DNA of 8,707 nt. Source: an uncultured Lachnospiraceae bacterium. GTDB taxonomy: Bacteria > Bacillota > Clostridia > Lachnospirales > Lachnospiraceae. This document shows, piece after piece, positions 1 through 5,909 of the stretch. The translations under genes and the position numbers were made by a program. Position 1 is the first letter of the stretch. Each line of letters starts with the position of its first letter. The stretch is taken from positions 1 to 8,707 of the forward strand of contig CAJUEW010000005.1 in the NCBI GenBank assembly GCA_910585465.1, given 5' to 3'. The notes below the pieces were generated by a model. It worked only from the letters and a program-made list of their open reading frames with translations, did no database searches and had not been told where the DNA came from.

Positions 1-748
1 AAAAATTTTGATTTTTATACTGTTTTTTCAAAATCTTTAAGTAGGCAACTAAAGGTTCCAGCACATGCTGATAAGGCCTTGTGGAATGAGGATTCCGCAC
101 AATAATAGGCTCTCCTTTTATGGCTGCCCGGATGCAGTCCGGGATAATTCTGTCGTTGGCAAAATCTCCGCCTCCGATTACATTTCCTGCTCTGGCTGTA
201 GATACTGCCACATCCATATCCTTGAAAAAAGAATTAATATAGCTGTGTGTAACCAGCTCGGAACATGATTTACTGTTGGAGTAGGGATCATATCCGTCCA
301 GCGGATCATCTTCCCGGTAGCCCCACTCCCACTCATTGTTATGATATACCTTATCTGTAGTTACATTTAAAAATGACTTCACACAGGGATTCAGCCGTAC
401 ACATTCACAGATATTTACTGTCCCCATCACATTCGTCTCATATGTATATACCGGATCCCGGTAGGAATCTCTGACAATGGGCTGTGCTGCCAGATGCAGA
501 ACCAGCTCCGGCTGCGTCTCTTCAAAGACCTCTTTCAGGTGCCTGAGATCCCGGATATCTCCTGTTACCGAATGCATCTGCTTCTCTATTCCAAGCATGG
601 AAAAAAGGCTGGGATTTGTGGGAGGAGCCAGGGAATACCCAACAACCTCTGCTCCTGCATTGAGAAGAATCCTGCACAGCCAGGTTCCTTTAAAGCCAGT
701 GTGACCTGTCACCAACACCTTTTTTCCTTTGTAAAAATTCATGTCCAT
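1..748 (-). CDS. rfbG: CDP-glucose 4,6-dehydratase (3' end cut off by window edge)
   Basis: This cytoplasmic short-chain dehydrogenase converts CDP-glucose to CDP-4-keto-6-deoxyglucose, the branch point for CDP-linked 3,6-dideoxyhexoses and related sugars. Only the first 249 residues are present; the family is usually about 360 long, so the end lies beyond position 1. Seen in the translation: an NAD-binding loop TGHTGFKG at residues 14-21, LHLAAQP at 84-90, the catalytic Thr-Asp-Lys at 131-133 within NVTTDKVYHN, the Tyr-x-x-x-Lys pair Y156/K160 in YDPYSNSK, and the late family motif STRPYQHVLEP. The W-E-W-G-Y-R-E-D-D-P stretch before the catalytic Tyr favours RfbG over dTDP-glucose dehydratase (RmlB). 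The ATG at 748 lies 3 bases after the rfbF stop, with a weak GGGG about 7 bases upstream, so translation is probably coupled to rfbF. A second in-frame ATG at 742 is possible but has no usable ribosome site. Confidence 0.96.
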   Translation of the reverse strand, partial: MDMNFYKGKKVLVTGHTGFKGTWLCRILLNAGAEVVGYSLAPPTNPSLFSMLGIEKQMHSVTGDIRDLRHLKEVFEETQPELVLHLAAQPIVRDSYRDPVYTYETNVMGTVNICECVRLNPCVKSFLNVTTDKVYHNNEWEWGYREDDPLDGYDPYSNSKSCSELVTHSYINSFFKDMDVAVSTARAGNVIGGGDFANDRIIPDCIRAAIKGEPIIVRNPHSTRPYQHVLEPLVAYLKILKKQYKNQNF

Positions 749-751
749 ATT

Positions 752-1531
752 TTAACCCCAAACCTTCCACGGCGCGTTTCCGGAATCCCAAAGGCTTTCC
801 AGTTCTTCCATTTCCCGTTTGGTATCCATACACTTCCAGAAACCGTTATGTTTATATGCCTTCAGCTCACCTGCCGCCGACAGCTTTTCCAAAGGATCCT
901 TCTCAAGCACCGTGGAATCTCCCTCAATATAGTCGAACACCTCCGGCTGGAATACCATATACCCGGCATTGATTCTGGAGCCATCCGCCTGGGACTTTTC
1001 CCGGAACGCAGTAACATTCAGATTGTCCTTGTCAATTCCAAGCACGCCAAAACGCTGACTCATATGCACGGCAGTCAACGTGGCAATCTTTCCATGGGAT
1101 TTATGAAATTCTACAAGCTTTCCAATATCAATATCCGACACTCCGTCGCCGTAGGTCAGCAGAAACGGCTCGTCGCCGACAAAGCTGCGAATCCTCTTCA
1201 CACGCCCGCCGGTCATGGTCTCCAGTCCTGTATCAACAATTGTCACTTTCCACGGCTCCACCACATGATTATGCACAATCATCTGATTCTTATTGGCAAA
1301 ATCGAAGGTAATGTCACTGTTATGCAGATAATAATCCGCAAACCATTCTTTAATCACATGCTGCTTATAACCTGCGCAAATAATAAATTCATTAAATCCA
1401 TAATAAGAATATTCCTTCATAATATGCCAGAGAATAGGCTTTCCGCCAATCTCAAGCATTGGTTTCGGCTTCAAATGACTTTCTTCACTGATTCTTGTTC
1501 CAAATCCCCCCGCCAGTAATACAACCTTCAT
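752..1531 (-). CDS. rfbF: glucose-1-phosphate cytidylyltransferase
   Basis: It makes CDP-glucose and pyrophosphate from CTP and glucose-1-phosphate in the cytoplasm, the committing step of the CDP-sugar branch. The 259-residue protein is full length for the family. The nucleotidyltransferase signature LAGGFGTR is at residues 6-13, followed by LKPKPMLEIGGKP at 20-32. The metal-binding Asp is D129 in TYGDGVSD, the sugar-binding segment is INAGYMVF at 187-194, and the second metal Asp is probably D236 in FWKCMDT. The CDP-specific form is supported by SEESHLKPKPM and by rfbG directly downstream (3-base gap). The ATG at 1531 has a GAGG ribosome site 7 bases upstream. A near-consensus promoter lies 57-85 bases upstream of the start, so rfbFG may be transcribed both from it and by read-through from ugd. 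Confidence 0.97.
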   Translation of the reverse strand: MKVVLLAGGFGTRISEESHLKPKPMLEIGGKPILWHIMKEYSYYGFNEFIICAGYKQHVIKEWFADYYLHNSDITFDFANKNQMIVHNHVVEPWKVTIVDTGLETMTGGRVKRIRSFVGDEPFLLTYGDGVSDIDIGKLVEFHKSHGKIATLTAVHMSQRFGVLGIDKDNLNVTAFREKSQADGSRINAGYMVFQPEVFDYIEGDSTVLEKDPLEKLSAAGELKAYKHNGFWKCMDTKREMEELESLWDSGNAPWKVWG

Positions 1532-1538
1532 CTTTTAT

Positions 1539-1542
1539 CCTC
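1539..1542 (-). promoter_or_regulatory. ribosome binding site of rfbF
   Basis: GAGG with a 7-base spacer to the ATG at 1531. It fixes the rfbF start; no competing upstream start codon has a better site. Confidence 0.7.
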
Positions 1543-1587
1543 ACGTTTCTTCAGCAAACTTCAGTAAATATCAAATTCTTCTATTAA

Positions 1588-1616
1588 AGTTTACATTTCT
1601 TTCTTAGTTCTGTCAA
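1588..1616 (-). promoter_or_regulatory. predicted sigma-A promoter for rfbFG
   Basis: Read on the minus strand, a perfect -35 TTGACA (1616-1611) is followed by exactly 17 bases and a -10 TAAACT (1593-1588, four of six consensus bases). Transcription would begin near 1581, leaving an untranslated leader of about 50 bases before the rfbF ATG. It sits in the 137-bp gap after ugd, the longest non-coding gap in the EPS part of the window, as expected for an internal promoter that separately drives the CDP-sugar genes. The rest of the gap shows no convincing terminator or structured RNA. The match is by eye; no transcript data are available. Confidence 0.6.
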
Positions 1617-1668
1617 ACAGTATTTTAATGCCAAACTTCCAGCTTAATCCTAAAGTTCAGATTTATCT

Positions 1669-2898
1669 TTAATCTCTTTGAAATAAGTCTCTTGTATACA
1701 CCTTGTGAGCTACATCGTTCAGACATTTGTCATACCGATTGCTGATAATCACATCGCATCTCTCTTTAAAAGCAGTGAGATCATTCACTACTTCATCACC
1801 ATAAAACCGTGAACCATCCTTCAGAGTCGGTTCATAGATCAAAACCACCGCATTCCTGGACTTAAGCCGCCTTACCACTCCCTGAATACTGCTCTGACGG
1901 AAATTATCACTGTTCGCTTTCATTGTAAGACGAAATACCCCCACCGTAACGGTTTTCTTTTCCTCCCTGCCGTTTTGAGCCATTCGCATTACTCTCTCAG
2001 CTATAAAGTCCTTTCTTGTCCGGTTAGATGCCACAATTGCCTCTATCAGGTTTTCAGGAACATCCTGATAATTGGCCAGTAACTGCTTCGTATCCTTGGG
2101 AAGGCAATATCCTCCATATCCAAAGCTCGGATTGTTATAATGATTTCCGATACGCGGATCCAGACACACACCCTTTATAATCTGATGGCTGTTCAGACCT
2201 TTTATTTCTGCATAGGTGTCCAGCTCATTGAAAAAGCTGACCCGCAGAGCCAGATAAGTATTGGCAAACAATTTCACTGCCTCGGCCTCTGTGGTTCCCA
2301 TGTACAAAGTATCAATATTTTCTTTTTTCGCGCCCTCCTGCAAAAGCCCTGCAAATAACTGCGCTGATTTCACTGCCTCCGGATCCGATGTGTCCGCACC
2401 TACAATAATACGGGAAGGATAAAGATTATCATACAGTGCGTGCCCTTCCCGCAAAAATTCTGGACAGAAGATAAGCTTTCTGCTTCCGGTTTTTTCCCGC
2501 ATCATCTCTGTATAGCCTACCGGAATCGTAGACTTGATGACCATTAATGCCTCCGGATGAACCTTCATTACCAGATCGATGACCGCACCCACTGCCGATG
2601 TATCAAAATATTTTTTTTCGTCATCATAATCCGTAGGCGCCGCAATAATAATCACATCTGCTTTCCGGTAAGCCGATTCCGCATCAAGGGTTGCCTCCAG
2701 GTTCAGTTCTTTTCGGGACAGGTATTCCTCAATCTCACTGTCTGCAATGGGGGATTTCCCCGCATTGATCAGTTCCACCTTTTCCGGAAGGATATCCACT
2801 GCATATACTTTATGATGCTGTGCCAGGAGCACCGCATTGCTCAATCCCACATATCCGGTTCCTGCAACTGCACACACCAAATTCTCTCCGGTGTTCAT
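1669..2898 (-). CDS. ugd: UDP-glucose 6-dehydrogenase (compact form)
   Basis: It oxidises UDP-glucose to UDP-glucuronate with two NAD+ in the cytoplasm, supplying an acidic sugar or its derivatives. At 409 residues it belongs to the compact class (E. coli Ugd, streptococcal HasB) rather than the longer class. The Rossmann loop GTGYVGL is at residues 13-19, the CPEFLREG motif with E147 at 145-152, and the central helix motif AEAVKLFANTYLALR at 205-219 carries the conserved K209 and N213. The catalytic Cys is C265 in GYGGYCLPKDTK, with D269 nearby. SNRYD near residues 386-390 is typical of the C-terminal nucleotide-binding domain. UDP-ManNAc dehydrogenases share the architecture, but the GYGGYCLPKDTKQL form and FLREG favour UDP-glucose. 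The ATG at 2898 follows a strong AAGGAGG. It is 71 bp downstream of the Wzz-like gene with no clear terminator between, so probably in the same operon. Confidence 0.94.
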   Translation of the reverse strand: MNTGENLVCAVAGTGYVGLSNAVLLAQHHKVYAVDILPEKVELINAGKSPIADSEIEEYLSRKELNLEATLDAESAYRKADVIIIAAPTDYDDEKKYFDTSAVGAVIDLVMKVHPEALMVIKSTIPVGYTEMMREKTGSRKLIFCPEFLREGHALYDNLYPSRIIVGADTSDPEAVKSAQLFAGLLQEGAKKENIDTLYMGTTEAEAVKLFANTYLALRVSFFNELDTYAEIKGLNSHQIIKGVCLDPRIGNHYNNPSFGYGGYCLPKDTKQLLANYQDVPENLIEAIVASNRTRKDFIAERVMRMAQNGREEKKTVTVGVFRLTMKANSDNFRQSSIQGVVRRLKSRNAVVLIYEPTLKDGSRFYGDEVVNDLTAFKERCDVIISNRYDKCLNDVAHKVYTRDLFQRD

Positions 2899-2904
2899 CC
2901 TACT

Positions 2905-2911
2905 CCTCCTT
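2905..2911 (-). promoter_or_regulatory. strong ribosome binding site of ugd
   Basis: AAGGAGG, complementary to the 3' end of 16S rRNA, lies 6 bases before the ATG at 2898. It supports this start and suggests efficient translation. Confidence 0.8.
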
Positions 2912-2969
2912 GTCCTTTTATCATAAGAAGCCGACAGGCCGTTTCTTTTCCTGTCTTTTGCAGATTGTT

Positions 2970-4379
2970 TTATTCAACCACTACAACGCCGGCTACCAAA
3001 ATCCCCTGAAGATAACATAATTCCAGCTCTTTTTTCAGCCCGGTATGGGTGCTGCTCCCTTTTTTCAAAAACAATATAATATTCCCTGTCTCCTTGGCCT
3101 TCTGCAAAGCTGCACTGTCACGCTGAAGCAGGTCTCCGCATCCATTGCCTGTAACACGGGCACCAATATCCTTCAAAAGCTTTTCTATAGAAGCTTCCTG
3201 AAGATCACCGCTTAAAAATAACGGCCTTTCCAGCAGGTTCAAAGCGCACACCAGATATTCCTTGTCAATACAGTCTCCGTATTTCTTTGCCGTCACCTGT
3301 TCCTGAAGTCTTTCAATTCCCTGAATGGGCTTGTCTTCATCTCTGTATCGTCCAACCAGCGGCAGCCCGAAATAACTCTGAACCTCCTGTGCATACTTAA
3401 TGTGCTTATCTGTCAGATACTTTACAAGACAATATAAAAGCCAGAGAATCAGACCAATCAGCATACCTGTTCCAGCCAGCCGCCCGGTTTTAGTCTCTTC
3501 ATCTCCCACTGTTCTCTCTACAAAGGGCTCATGAAGATAAACCAGTTTATAATAATCCCACTGCTGGGGAGTAAACATATTTTCAATATTTACAAGATCG
3601 TTCTGATAAGCACATAATAAATTAGCACCATCCCTCTGAATGTTTGAAACTGCAACATCCCTTTTCAGCGAAACCCTGTCTGCCACCTTCCGGCAAACAA
3701 ATCCCTCATATGTCTGTCCATAGCTTTCACTGATCTGCTGCACTCTGTTCCGGATAACGTCCATCAGACGACTGCAGCTATCCTGGTCCAGTCCGTATAC
3801 CTTATAGTTTACAAGCACACCTGTATGCTCTTCAAGAGATGCTGTCACATTGACGTCTGTGCTGACAGTACTGTCCGAATCCTTATCAGAATCGCCTGTC
3901 CAGGCACTGATTAATTCAAGTACATACTTTTCTTCATAGCTGCCCCCAAACACCTGCACAAGCTGCGATATTACTTCTTCCTCATTCAAGATCTCTTCCA
4001 AAGCAATGCCTGCCAGCTCTGTCTCATTCCCCGCCTCCACATAGTACTGAAGGGAACCAATATAAGCAGAATTTGCATTCATCTTCATAAAAAGAGAGTT
4101 TTGATTATATTCCTGCTGCTGCGCATAAAAATTTCTCCAAATGGCGGCTTTTTCCATATTCGCCCTGACCTGATTCGGAATAGAATAGCCCCGGACCATC
4201 TCCTCTGTCACAGTCACTGGCTCACCTGTCTCACCGGACTTGCCAAAGGCAACTCCAAGTACTGCGCCCAATACCAGTATGACAATCAGAACCTTCCATC
4301 TTTTCAGCATAGAAAACATCATATCCAAAAGATTTAACGGCACTGTATCGTCATAGTATATATTTTGGTTCTTATTCAT
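2970..4379 (-). CDS. Wzz-like polysaccharide co-polymerase with degenerate BY-kinase-like tail
   Basis: A membrane protein of 469 residues with the layout of polysaccharide co-polymerases, which set chain length and help export. A short cytoplasmic start is followed by membrane segment 1 (about 29-46), an extracytoplasmic, partly helical region (about 47-300) and membrane segment 2 (about 301-320). A cytoplasmic part of about 150 residues follows. It begins with EVQSYFGLPLVGRYRDED (332-349), which resembles the linker after the second helix in Wzz and BY-kinases. Residues 374-469 can be read as a shortened BY-kinase fold: a strand RPLFLSG, then DIGARVTGNGCGDLL, then NIILFLKKGSSTH and a final GILVAGVVVVE. 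No Walker A (GxxxxGK[ST]), Walker B or Tyr cluster is visible. The proline-rich motif usual before the second helix in Wzz is also missing. The start follows AAAGGAG that overlaps the upstream stop. Wzz-like identity is fairly sure; the pseudokinase reading is inference. Confidence 0.8.
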   Translation of the reverse strand: MNKNQNIYYDDTVPLNLLDMMFSMLKRWKVLIVILVLGAVLGVAFGKSGETGEPVTVTEEMVRGYSIPNQVRANMEKAAIWRNFYAQQQEYNQNSLFMKMNANSAYIGSLQYYVEAGNETELAGIALEEILNEEEVISQLVQVFGGSYEEKYVLELISAWTGDSDKDSDSTVSTDVNVTASLEEHTGVLVNYKVYGLDQDSCSRLMDVIRNRVQQISESYGQTYEGFVCRKVADRVSLKRDVAVSNIQRDGANLLCAYQNDLVNIENMFTPQQWDYYKLVYLHEPFVERTVGDEETKTGRLAGTGMLIGLILWLLYCLVKYLTDKHIKYAQEVQSYFGLPLVGRYRDEDKPIQGIERLQEQVTAKKYGDCIDKEYLVCALNLLERPLFLSGDLQEASIEKLLKDIGARVTGNGCGDLLQRDSAALQKAKETGNIILFLKKGSSTHTGLKKELELCYLQGILVAGVVVVE

Positions 4380-4387
4380 CTATAAAT

Positions 4388-4394
4388 CTCCTTT
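4388..4394 (-). promoter_or_regulatory. ribosome binding site overlapping the upstream stop codon
   Basis: AAAGGAG lies 8 bases before the ATG at 4379 and shares bases with the TAA stop (4395-4393) of the sugar transferase gene. Ribosomes ending on that gene could re-initiate here, so translation of the two membrane proteins is probably coupled. Confidence 0.7.
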
Positions 4395-5820
4395 ACTTCG
4401 CTCCGCTTCCACGGAATACCACCAGTATTGTCTTTAAAATAATCTTAATATCCAGCAAAAGGGACCAGTTATCAATATATTCCAGATCCAGCTTTACTAC
4501 ATCGTCAAAGTCTTTAATGTCACTTCTTCCGCTGATCTGCCATAATCCTGTAATGCCGGGACGGAAACTAATCCGCCTTTTCTGGTAATAGCTGTACTGC
4601 TGATATTCATCAAGCGTCGGAGGCCTTGTCCCCACAAGGCTCATATCCCCCTTAAGGACATTCCAGAACTGGGGAAGTTCATCAATGCTTGTCTTACGGA
4701 TAAAAGCACCCACTTTCGTAATTCTCGGATCGTTTTCCATCTTGAACATAAGTCCCTGTACTTCATTTTTCTCCATAAGATCTTTTTTCCGCTCCTCTGC
4801 ATCCGCATACATGGAACGGAATTTATAAAAATCAAAAATACGGCCATTGACGCCCACCCTCTTCTGTCTGAAAACCAGAGGCCCGGGTGATTCCAGCAGT
4901 AAAAACGGAGCCAGCACAAGTCCGACTACAAATGTAATAGCCAGTCCCACAACCGCACCGACTATATCTATTAATCTTTTAAGAAACACCATCCTGTAAT
5001 CGAAAAAACGACTTGTAAACGCAACTACATGGTACTGCTCCAGTTTATAGATCCGTTTCTCTCCGTCTACTCCCAGGTCAAAAAGATCCAGGTTCAGATT
5101 TACGACAATGCCCATTTTTTCAAATTCCAGTATCATATTTTTCAGGAACTTCTCTTCCTCCTGAATCGTATCTATCTGAATAAACACCTCATCCACCACA
5201 TGCTGGGTGGCATATTCCAGATAGGAATCTTCTGTGTCCGGAATCAGAGGGATTTCAGGCATATTCTCCGGCAGCTCCTTGTGCTCTCCCAGAAGGAGAA
5301 CTCCGGCAATATTCCAGACAGTTTCCTTGGATCTGGAAAACTTGTTCAGAATATCCGGAAGACGATCGCTTGTGGTTACGACCAGTAAATTTGTCACGCG
5401 CCTGTGACTCCACCTGATTACTTTGTCCCTGTTTCTGATAAACAAATGCACCAGCCATACCAAAAATGTATTCAGCACAAAAAAATAACCCATCATCAGC
5501 CTGGCTCTAAAAACCTGCTCTTTTACTCCAAAACCTACAAGAGTTGTCCCAGCTATAAGAATAATATTATATTTCAAGGACAAAAGCAGCTCATTATACC
5601 GTCCTCTTTTAAAAAAGCCGTCATACATTTTCAAAAAATAAAATACTGCCACATGAACAACCAAAAGTATACAGCAGATACCCTCCAGATTCTCTCTCCT
5701 GTTCAGCACTCTCCATGTCTGATGACGCAGAACACCAGCCGCCAATAAGCTTACTATTACTGCCGCAGCGTCCGCCAGACAGACCAGCAGCTCCATTAGC
5801 TGATTACGTTTACGATACAT
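4393..5820 (-). CDS. polyprenyl-phosphate hexose-1-phosphate transferase (WbaP/CpsE-type priming enzyme)
   Basis: It should transfer a hexose-1-phosphate from a UDP-sugar to undecaprenyl phosphate at the inner face of the membrane, the first step of repeat-unit assembly. With the ATG at 5820 it has 475 residues. There are four N-terminal membrane segments (about 8-31, 46-66, 84-99, 109-128) and a middle Rossmann-like domain (about 143-265) that lacks a clear GxGxxG. A long hydrophobic, probably re-entrant helix (about 284-310) and the C-terminal bacterial sugar transferase domain follow. That domain shows SPGPLVFRQKRVG (311-323), FYKFRSM (331-337), the Asp-Glu pair D380/E381 in SIDELPQFWNVLKGDMSLVG, and FRPGITGLWQISGR (419-432). 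Start choice: a TTG at 5832 is in frame, but GGAG at 5830-5827 is ideally spaced for the ATG at 5820. The sugar (glucose, galactose or other) cannot be told from sequence. It is first in the EPS operon, consistent with priming. Confidence 0.94.
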   Translation of the reverse strand: MYRKRNQLMELLVCLADAAAVIVSLLAAGVLRHQTWRVLNRRENLEGICCILLVVHVAVFYFLKMYDGFFKRGRYNELLLSLKYNIILIAGTTLVGFGVKEQVFRARLMMGYFFVLNTFLVWLVHLFIRNRDKVIRWSHRRVTNLLVVTTSDRLPDILNKFSRSKETVWNIAGVLLLGEHKELPENMPEIPLIPDTEDSYLEYATQHVVDEVFIQIDTIQEEEKFLKNMILEFEKMGIVVNLNLDLFDLGVDGEKRIYKLEQYHVVAFTSRFFDYRMVFLKRLIDIVGAVVGLAITFVVGLVLAPFLLLESPGPLVFRQKRVGVNGRIFDFYKFRSMYADAEERKKDLMEKNEVQGLMFKMENDPRITKVGAFIRKTSIDELPQFWNVLKGDMSLVGTRPPTLDEYQQYSYYQKRRISFRPGITGLWQISGRSDIKDFDDVVKLDLEYIDNWSLLLDIKIILKTILVVFRGSGAK

Positions 5821-5826
5821 ATTTAT

Positions 5827-5830
5827 CTCC
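5827..5830 (-). promoter_or_regulatory. ribosome binding site that decides the sugar transferase start
   Basis: GGAG lies 6 bases before the ATG at 5820. The alternative TTG start at 5832 directly abuts this site and has only AT-rich sequence upstream, so the 12-base longer reading is unlikely. Confidence 0.75.
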
Positions 5831-5863
5831 AACTATTAATATTGAATACAAAATTTCATTTTG

Positions 5864-5891
5864 ATTATATCATAAAAAACATTATATGCAA
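5864..5891 (-). promoter_or_regulatory. predicted extended -10 promoter of the EPS operon
   Basis: On the minus strand a perfect extended -10, TGATATAAT (5872-5864), is preceded by a 16-base spacer and a weak -35 TTGCAT (5891-5886). The TGn element would compensate for the poor -35. Transcription would start near 5857, giving a leader of about 36 bases before the sugar transferase ATG. The 85-bp gap is strongly AT-rich, as promoters in low-GC Gram-positives usually are. Confidence 0.6.
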
Positions 5892-5909
5892 TAGCAAAAA
5901 ACTTATCAG
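5881..5909 (-). promoter_or_regulatory. possible second, overlapping promoter upstream of the EPS operon
   Basis: A second perfect TATAAT (5886-5881) has a -35-like CTGATA (5909-5904, four of six consensus bases) exactly 17 bases upstream. That -35 overlaps the stop codon of the preceding gene. It could be a tandem start site about 17 bases upstream of the other, or chance in AT-rich sequence. Confidence 0.35.

Noticed and set aside
494..1519. A long open frame on the plus strand of about 341 codons, opposite rfbG and rfbF.
   Set aside because: It is antisense to two clearly recognised enzymes, its translation matches no family I know and looks like a reverse-frame shadow, and it has no convincing ribosome site.
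1617..1668. Possible terminator after ugd (AACTT / AAGTT).
   Set aside because: A 5-bp, AT-rich stem with a 14-base loop and no T run; read-through into rfbF is as likely.
2920..2925. TATGAT on the minus strand upstream of ugd as a -10 box.
   Set aside because: The position 17 bases upstream reads AAAGAA, with no -35 similarity and no TGn extension, so a promoter is not supported.
2933..2955. Inverted repeat GACAGG / CCTGTC between the Wzz-like gene and ugd, as a terminator.
   Set aside because: The stem is only 6 bp with an 11-base loop, and on the coding strand no T run follows. At most a weak hairpin.
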